Positions 57,401 through 64,000 of a stretch of 64,000 bases of DNA are shown piece after piece; the stretch's first letter is position 1, and each line of letters begins with the position of its first letter. A program made the translations under genes and the position numbers. This DNA comes from Ricinus communis (taxonomy: Eukaryota > Streptophyta > Magnoliopsida > Malpighiales > Euphorbiaceae). The DNA is taken from the NCBI RefSeq assembly GCF_019578655.1, contig NC_063265.1, positions 21,810,285-21,874,284 of the forward strand. The letters are read 5' to 3'. The notes under the pieces are model-generated. The model was given only the letters and a program-made list of their open reading frames with translations. It did no database searches and had not been told where the DNA came from.

Positions 57401-60400
57401 GATATAATAACCTGATGAGATTCTGTAAGTCCAAGTTCCCAAGGACCACCAGCATGCTTAATGGAGCTTATAGGGCTTGCACCTGTTCCACCATCATGCC
57501 CTGATATCTGCAAGGCCAACAGATGTCAGTACAGGCTTCTGTATTGTTTTGTGTGCACATGGAAATACAAAGTTATTTTTGTTGATGTTTCAGCAATTAG
57601 CAACAGTAGTAGAGCAAAATCAAATCAGGAAGAATACAAGTAAGATAGTAAGAGGGACTAGAGATTTCAGCAACTAGTTTGTAGTTGAAATTCATAGGCA
57701 TATGCCAAAAGGCAGAGATGAGCATTTAAAATGATATATATGCTAGGAACAAAATAAAATTTGGGAAGAATGGCAAGAAAAAGGAGAGGGGGGAGGGGGG
57801 TTGGTGGGTTGTGGATAGAAGTTTCAGCAACTAGTATCTACAGAAGAAAATTGTTTTGGGAAAGAAAAGCAAGAAAGACAAAGAAGAGGTAGAGACATAG
57901 TAGTAGCAATACTAATAATAGAGGTGTGTGCTTCAAATATGCAGGAAGTATCAATATGGAACACCTCTAGAACAAAAGAAAGAAGAGGAGGGTAAGAACA
58001 GAATAAAACAACCAACATACAATCTAAAACCTGGATTTCATACTATGAAGAAAATGATGCCTCAGCTAACAGTCTTTAATGTGCTAAACAGAAAATTAAG
58101 TTCACCTAGTTTTTAATATATTCCAGTTGGTTAATCTGCACTAAAAATATAATGATCATCAAAAGACAATGTTTAATCAACTTTTTAAGGATATCTTAAG
58201 AATAATGAAGCGCAAGTTTCTTCAGTAAAAAGAAAATATTTTAGGCTTCAAGTAAACTTCCATAGATTGCAGGATAACTGAAACCGCATGGAGAATAAGC
58301 GAGAGATATCAAAACTTAGAACTCAAAGAAACAGACAGCATATCTTGAGTTGATACCTGTATGATATCAGCATTACCCTTTGCAACCCCAGAAGCAACTG
58401 TCCCAATACCAGCTTCTGCCACTAGCTTTACAGATACCTTAGCCTTAGGGTTGACCTATTTGTTCAGAAGAGACTGGAGTTATTAAGAATTCAGAACATA
58501 TATCACTCAATCAAGAGAAAGCAAATTCAGGATAGCAAATATCACCTGATGAAGGTCATATATTAGTTGTGCAAGATCTTCAATGGAGTAAATGTCATGG
58601 TGTGGGGGTGGAGATATAAGTGGAACCCCAGGTTTAGAGTTTCTCAACCTAGCAATATATGCACTAACTTTCTTCCCAGGCAATTGGCCACCTTCGCCAG
58701 GCTTGGCACCTTGCGCAATCTTAATTTCTAACTGATCTGCATTGACCAAGAACGTTGGGGTGACACCAAAACGTCCTGAAGCAACCTGAAGAAGATGCAA
58801 GCACTTTCAAAAGGTAACATTTAATAAAACCTTACCAAGTGAAAAAGCCAGGGTACTAGTTAGCCAGCTCAAAAAGAACACTTTTCTATCAAAAGACTGA
58901 CCACTTTTCCTATCAAAATGTTGATCAATTTTTTAGTGATGCACTTGATATCAGGTGACCAATATCAAGTTCCTATGCCTTGCTTATGGAGTTATAGAAC
59001 TCATTAAGAAGCACAAATTCATGTTCAATACCTGCTTAATAGCACTGGTAGCAGTATCACCATTTTGAAGGCCTTTGAGATGTGGTAATGTAGGAGAATA
59101 CCCATCAGTGACATCTGAAAGTGGGCTCCAACGAATTGGATCCTGCATGATGGTAATAATGTAAACATCAAAACATGTACAAAAATTTTCATGATCAACA
59201 CACCATAAAAGAAGAACATTTTATTTCAATTTGGATTAGTTGTTCAACATTAAGGTTGCCCAAGCTTTATTCTCCATTATTGCTATCCATGCCTGCATGG
59301 GTAACGCATGGGTAGCAGTGGCAGAGATTAAAGATTAGGTAACCTTGGGGGGGATACATCTGCCCCCTCCAGCCAAATCCCCCACCAGCAGCAGACAGAC
59401 AGATATAGAAGCCTACCTCGCCACCTTCTCCTGAATTAGATTTTCCACCTAATCTGTTCATTGCAATGGCAATTGCCTCATGAGTTTCTCTTGAAATAGC
59501 CCCAAGTGACATTCCACCAGTACAAAATCGTTCAACAATAGATGATGCAGGTTCAACCTTTCCCACAGAAATTGGAGCACGATCACTCTTGAATTCAACA
59601 AGATCACGCAGAACCTACAGTTGGCACGCTTAAAGATATTAAAACAATGTTCTCTAAAACTACAAAATGCAGTAAAAGAAAGAAAAAAAAATATCAGATA
59701 AGCCAAACACGAGAATAATCTGATCAACTTTAGCGCTCACATTCACAGGCCGGTTAGCTAAATGTTGCTGATAAATAGAAAATGCACTTTCATTCTTTTG
59801 CCGAACAGCCTTGTGAAGCAGTTTTGACATCTCTGGGTTATTTCCATGATACTCCCCTGATACATATTAGGTGACAAAAAAGGAATGTAAGTTTCAGATA
59901 CTTAGTGTGGGGTAACTATTAAAGAAATGTACAATGTTATTGATGTCAACTTCAACCATGAAATTCAGATTCTGTTTTTACTAATATCATTTTAGGATTA
60001 CTGCTGCTTATCACTAGGACAAATCTAATTGCCATAAAAGTTCACCAACAATTTCATCCAGATTTCAAAACCAAAATTGAATGACGAACCAATTCAAGGA
60101 AACCTTAATTTCAAACTATGATTATAACCAAAGTAACCTGTAAAATGGAAAACACATATGTCAACATGCATACCTCCAGGTCGGAATTGTATAAACCCAA
60201 AATTTTCAAGTCTTTTAGCTGTATCCTCAGAGAAAGCTTTCACCCAGAAAGACAGAGTCTCCCTTGCCAACTATGAGAAAGTAATAATCCAAAGACATTA
60301 ATAAAAGAAAAAGAATAAGATAATTTACAATTATTTGTGGGTGGGATCAATGGGATAGCACCTTGGTATCAGATATTAATTAAAGGATTTAAAACTGAAG

Positions 60401-63400
60401 ACATCAACTGTGTGAATGACCAAATTTGCACAAATAACCAACCTCATGGTCCCAAAATTCAAGTTCAAACCCCATGATTTGTATATTTTAGCGACATATC
60501 CCTCACCTATAAGCTGCATTACCATTCTGAAAAGATAGTATTGCTGCTGAGTAATTCTTCTCTAAATTAAACTACAAGACATGACATTATTACCTCTATG
60601 ATATAAGAAACTTAAAGAAAAGCATTACGTGAAAAATAGATATGTGCTACCGATATGATATCATTGTATCAGCAATAAGTTACTTCTGACAAGTGAAACC
60701 AATCTCATAGGCCTGATATGACAGTTCACTTATCTAACCTCTAAATTATAATAAATACTTAAGGTATTTTATGGCCTAACCACTGCACTTAGAAGTTGAA
60801 TAAAACCTTTTTGTTTTTCCATTTGACTACTCTATGATGAAAATATATTATCCACCAAAATAGTGTAGATGTTTCACAACCATTACTGCAAATGCAGCAC
60901 AGTTTTGAGTACTCAAAGCATCAGTTTACAACCAGATACCTAACTGGAAACAGCCATAAAAGAAAAAGAAATTAAAAGCAGAAATTAGGTGCAATATTAA
61001 AGGAGGCCCTCCTTGATGACTTAAGAGTAAAAACAAATTTTTCACATCATTTATTAAAATGAAAATATTTATATTCTTCGTAGTCAAATATAGTTAAACT
61101 CGAGCACGGGTCCTTGCTTTTTGTACCTCATCAAGAGTTGCTCCACCAATAGTTGACTTGCTCCCACAGAATGCTAGATCAACAACCTCCTTTCCCAATC
61201 CATAAATCTCAAAGATCTGGGCACCACAATAACTAAATACAGGATACATACAAATCAATCAATAGAAAATGGGATATATCTAAAGAAAAAGTGAATGAGA
61301 TTCTAAAAAACAACAGTTTTAATTCATACCTTGAAAGCAATGAGATGCCCATCTTTGAAAGGATTTTTAGGAGACCGGCTTTAACTGCCTAGAAGATAAA
61401 GAATAATCAGTATGCTGCAATCAAAATGTCATTTTCTGCAAATTACTCTCTCTCAAGTTTAACCAGTTTCCAAGGTATTCCAAATTTCTTTTTCCATTAA
61501 CTTTAATACTACTTCTTTCCATAATGACAAATAAAAGCTTTCTAATCATACACCATCTTAACAAACATCCATTATACATAAGAACTTACTAAATAGTTAA
61601 CGGCAATCACAATTACTATGTAAGCCAATAGCTAGTCACTTTCAATCAAAGTAACAGATTTAATACTGAGAAAACATCCTCATTTTTCTCCATCATGAAG
61701 GTTAATACAGGAGATAAATATTCACTCTACAGAGCACACCTAATACATAAATAAGAAAAAACATCAAAAAGCACAGAAATCTATATCTCAGGAAAACAAA
61801 ATCATGTTTCTACAAATCACTAACCTTACAGAAGTTCTTCTGAGCTTGTTCAATTGTTACAGTGGGCATCTTTCCATTCCGCATCAAATTCACAGTTTTA
61901 TTGCTCAGACGCCACTGCCGACAAGTTTCCAATGCCAAGTATGGACATACAGCACTGAAAAAATAATTTAAAAAATCAAAATTTGTGTTAATTGAGGATG
62001 TCAAACACAATCAGGAACCAACTCTAACACAATCAGCAATTAGCATTGATCATGGATCTCGGGTGACTCCCATCCGAACTAAAAAATCGTATTGAAAAAT
62101 AGCATAACTGAAATAACAAAAAAAAGTTTAGAACCAAAATGATCTGAACCAAAAATATTTTACTATAATGGTACAGTATTTTTTCTTTAGTGATAATCGT
62201 TTTGTACTGATCCAGGACTTAACCATAAACCCATTTTTATGTGTATTTCTATTAATAACATAATATGCGTATAATACCTATCAAAGAATATACATATATA
62301 ATGATTACCTAAATAGATTGAAGAAAAAAATAAACTAACCCTCTTTGCTTATCAAAATATATATGGTATATATCTTTGGTTGCTGCTACTAACCTGGTTC
62401 TTTCGGGCTGCTGCTTTTTTGGTTAAGCTTTTGGACTTATGTTTTCTGGTGTCTTTTGATAATTCCCTATGGTTGCTTTTTTTGTTGGTTTTTTGAACAC
62501 AATAGTTACTGTAATTTCTTTTACTCAGTTTTGGTTATATTTTCCTACTTTGAGTATATGTGATCAGGTGAAGCCTGATCACCTTGGAACATTGGCGAAG
62601 AACATAAGCGGTTGAATCAGAGTACTAGGGCTAGGGAAAAGGTCATTCATGAGTCCTTTCTTTACGGTGTATGATGTCGAAAGAGCATCTATTGAAGCTT
62701 GAGTTCTTTGTTCAAGCTCAAGCCCATCCATTGCTTAGTTCTAGGGAGGGGTTTTTTCATCAACTTGTTAAAATTAGAACAAGTTGGCTTTTCCCCCTCA
62801 AACTAACAGTAAATAATAAATATTGCTTATTACAAAAAACTTCAAATGTGGATATGAAAATTGTCGCGATCAAGACTCAAAGATGATGATATGTAATTTA
62901 ACATCTCCTTTCAATGTTACAACCGTGTTGTTCTGGAATGAAAAAATTGGTTCAATCCGCTACTGTATCATTATGTTTGATACTGTTCCAGTCCCTTCCA
63001 ATTTAAGGAGACCGAAGTTTAGTACAATTTTGGTAATTTTCCAATAACCTAATTGGACCAATCCCACTCAGCCCTACAAGCAATGGTAATGAAGATCAAG
63101 AAAAAAGGAGAAAAACGTGAAGAAGAGAATAAGAATAGTGAGAATCAGAGAAAGAAAGATAAGAGCTAGCTAGTGTTAGTGTGAGATAAGGAATGGAAGG
63201 AAAGAGGCGACTGTTAGTGTTTTAGGGTGAGGGTGAGAGTGTTTTAACTTTTAGGTTAGGTTTTTCAAAGGTCAGTTAAAAAACATTTCAAAGCTAATGA
63301 AATCTCAGTTGATTTGGTTCAGCTGAAATTCTCTTTAAGACCGAAGCGAACCAAATTGGTCATATTGTTTTTTAAGTTTCGGTTCAGTTTTGGTCAACAT

Positions 63401-63768
63401 AATTAGTTCTTCTCATTAAAAGACCAAAGAAATTTCTTAACCCTAAATGAAAGAGAGCATTGCAAGAAAGTGGCACAAGTATCATAATCCACAAATTCTA
63501 CATACTTTAAATACTAACTGTAATCACCATCTTTTAGCATTAAAAAGATTGAATGACAGTAATGCAAAACTATCTCTGAAAAGTGTTTTACATTGAAAAG
63601 GAAATCTAACCTTGCACCATATCCAATTAAACAGGCAAAGTGATGAGTGCTGAAGCACTGAGCAGTGTCTGCTATGATTGAAGTAGACATTCTCAAGCCA
63701 TTCTGAATAAGATGCTGATGAACAGCACCAACCGCAAGAAGTATTGGAATTGCAGGCCGAGTGGGCTC
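51461..63768 (-). CDS. GLU1: Ferredoxin-dependent glutamate synthase (Fd-GOGAT), 3' part, 21 exons
   Basis: Exons on the minus strand: 63768-63611, 61954-61825, 61388-61330, 61232-61127, 60270-60174, 59856-59741, 59614-59417, 59142-59032, 58785-58546, 58455-58357, 57507-57412, 57333-57136, 57051-56977, 56824-56696, 56602-56504, 55300-55158, 55053-54960, 54587-54349, 54258-54180, 51834-51751, 51619-51461. All introns have GT..AG ends and the exons sum to 2709 nt: 902 aa plus TAG. The protein is the C-terminal 55% or so of a roughly 1600-aa plastid enzyme that makes two glutamates from glutamine and 2-oxoglutarate with ferredoxin electrons. Seen here: end of the central domain (to about residue 220), the FMN-binding barrel with [13 protein letters not shown], the [3Fe-4S] ligands C518, C524, C529 in [15 protein letters not shown], and the Gly-rich beta-helix (about 717-822, [18 protein letters not shown]). 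It ends EVLQSA without the GltD-like domain of NADH-GOGAT, which identifies the ferredoxin form. The glutaminase domain lies beyond 64000. Confidence 0.96.
51835..54179 (-). other. Long intron of GLU1 (2345 bp)
   Basis: The largest intron in the visible part of the gene, between the exon ending DDTLMPK and the exon starting [11 protein letters not shown] see no gene or clear transposon inside it. Confidence 0.7.
55301..56503 (-). other. GLU1 intron, 1203 bp
   Basis: Intron between the exons ending LADPQ and beginning [11 protein letters not shown]-rich without recognised content. Confidence 0.7.
57334..57411 (-). other. 78-nt intron of GLU1, in frame and without stops
   Basis: Donor CAG|GTTATT and acceptor TTACAG|ACT flank 78 bases. 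The GTTATT donor is weak. Homology requires its removal: the family reads ...THQ followed by TLI, matching [11 protein letters not shown]. Because it is 26 codons long with no stop, keeping it would insert 26 residues (starting [11 protein letters not shown]) in the FMN domain without changing frame. Confidence 0.88.
57508..58356 (-). other. GLU1 intron, 849 bp, with a G-rich run
   Basis: Intron between DIIQ and ISGHDGG. The plus strand carries two six-G runs followed by further G pairs and a G triplet at 57788-57814, in otherwise AG-rich DNA. Confidence 0.7.
60271..61126 (-). other. GLU1 intron, 856 bp
   Basis: Intron between the exon ending TLDE and the exon starting LARETLSF. No other content recognised. 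Confidence 0.7.
61955..63610 (-). other. GLU1 intron, 1656 bp, probably carrying a repeat insertion
   Basis: Intron between GYGA(S) and AVCPYLAL. From about 62.08 to 63.41 kb its composition differs from the flanks, and AACCAAAA/TTTTGGTT and GGTTCAG words occur near both ends, as in non-autonomous plant repeats. A perfect 9-bp hairpin (GTGATCAGG, loop TGAAG) lies at 62560-62582. Confidence 0.5.
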
Positions 63769-64000
63769 CTGAGAGAAGAAGAAAAAAAGGGGATTATCAG
63801 CAGTACCAATACTCAAGCAAACTCACTTGTATGACTAGGATAGCATGAGAAAATGAAAGAAATAAGCATATATAAAGCGCATAAAAATCCTCAAAGAGAT
63901 TGCTATAAGAGTAGTTACAAGCCACTTAATAAAACACCATAACCTCATAGGTTTATATGCACACAAACGTAAAAACCTGTTAGGCATATAATAGAAAGGG
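63769..64000 (-). other. GLU1 intron continuing past the window
   Basis: No exon homologous to the preceding part of Fd-GOGAT is visible between the acceptor at 63769 and the window end, so the next upstream exon lies outside. Confidence 0.7.

Noticed and set aside
57334..57411. Continuous open frame through the 78-nt stretch as true coding sequence of Fd-GOGAT
   Set aside because: The family protein has no such insertion, and GT..AG borders give an exact match when removed. I treat it as an intron that may be retained.

Overview
This window is nuclear DNA from a flowering plant, most likely a eudicot. It is very AT-rich, has spliced genes with GT..AG introns and a plant cytosolic ribosomal protein gene, and is full of plant-type retrotransposons (Ty1/copia, a Gypsy tail, a large coding-poor LTR element) and Mutator-like (MULE) and CACTA DNA transposon remnants. 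I do not name the species. No prokaryotic or CRISPR-like system is present.

Layout. 0.7-8.8 kb is a graveyard of elements: a Copia 5' LTR plus gag, a Ulp1-protease transposon gene, a MULE transposase on the minus strand, and a Gypsy polyprotein tail with an LTR. A foldback element lies at about 9.8-10.5 kb. A complete two-exon NAD-dependent short-chain dehydrogenase gene (282 aa) is at 11.1-12.1 kb on the minus strand. AT-rich DNA with a tandem duplication and (TA)n tracts follows. A 6.7 kb decayed Copia element occupies 16.8-23.5 kb. It apparently landed in a (TA)n tract and itself carries a roughly 650 bp organelle-derived insert with a piece of chloroplast psbD. A truncated Copia (25.8-27.1 kb) abuts a 4.3 kb LTR element without a recognisable polyprotein (27.1-31.4 kb), which ends about 310 bp upstream of the intact intronless RPS17 (eS17) gene. 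Downstream are two exons of a TLDc-domain gene whose intron holds a solo LTR of that same family with a perfect 5-bp target duplication. Then come an internally deleted Copia (37.6-40.1 kb), a CACTA-like fragment, a complete but mutated Copia with target duplication CAAGT (43.4-48.1 kb), another Copia LTR and a second MULE remnant.

The last 12.5 kb is the 3' part of the ferredoxin-dependent glutamate synthase gene (Fd-GOGAT, GLU1) on the minus strand. I resolved 21 exons that join into one open frame of 902 codons plus stop; the 5' part lies beyond the window. One of its introns is 78 nt long, in frame and free of stops, so its retention would give an insertion rather than a truncation.

The three clearly functional-looking genes (the SDR, RPS17 and GLU1) are unrelated housekeeping or metabolic genes separated by nested transposons; there is no operon-like logic. 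The most unusual items are the organellar insert inside the Copia element, the stop-free intron in GLU1, the LTR family with full, solo and promoter-proximal copies, and the retained in-frame TLDc exons. All protein identities come from reading translated motifs and were not tested by database search.
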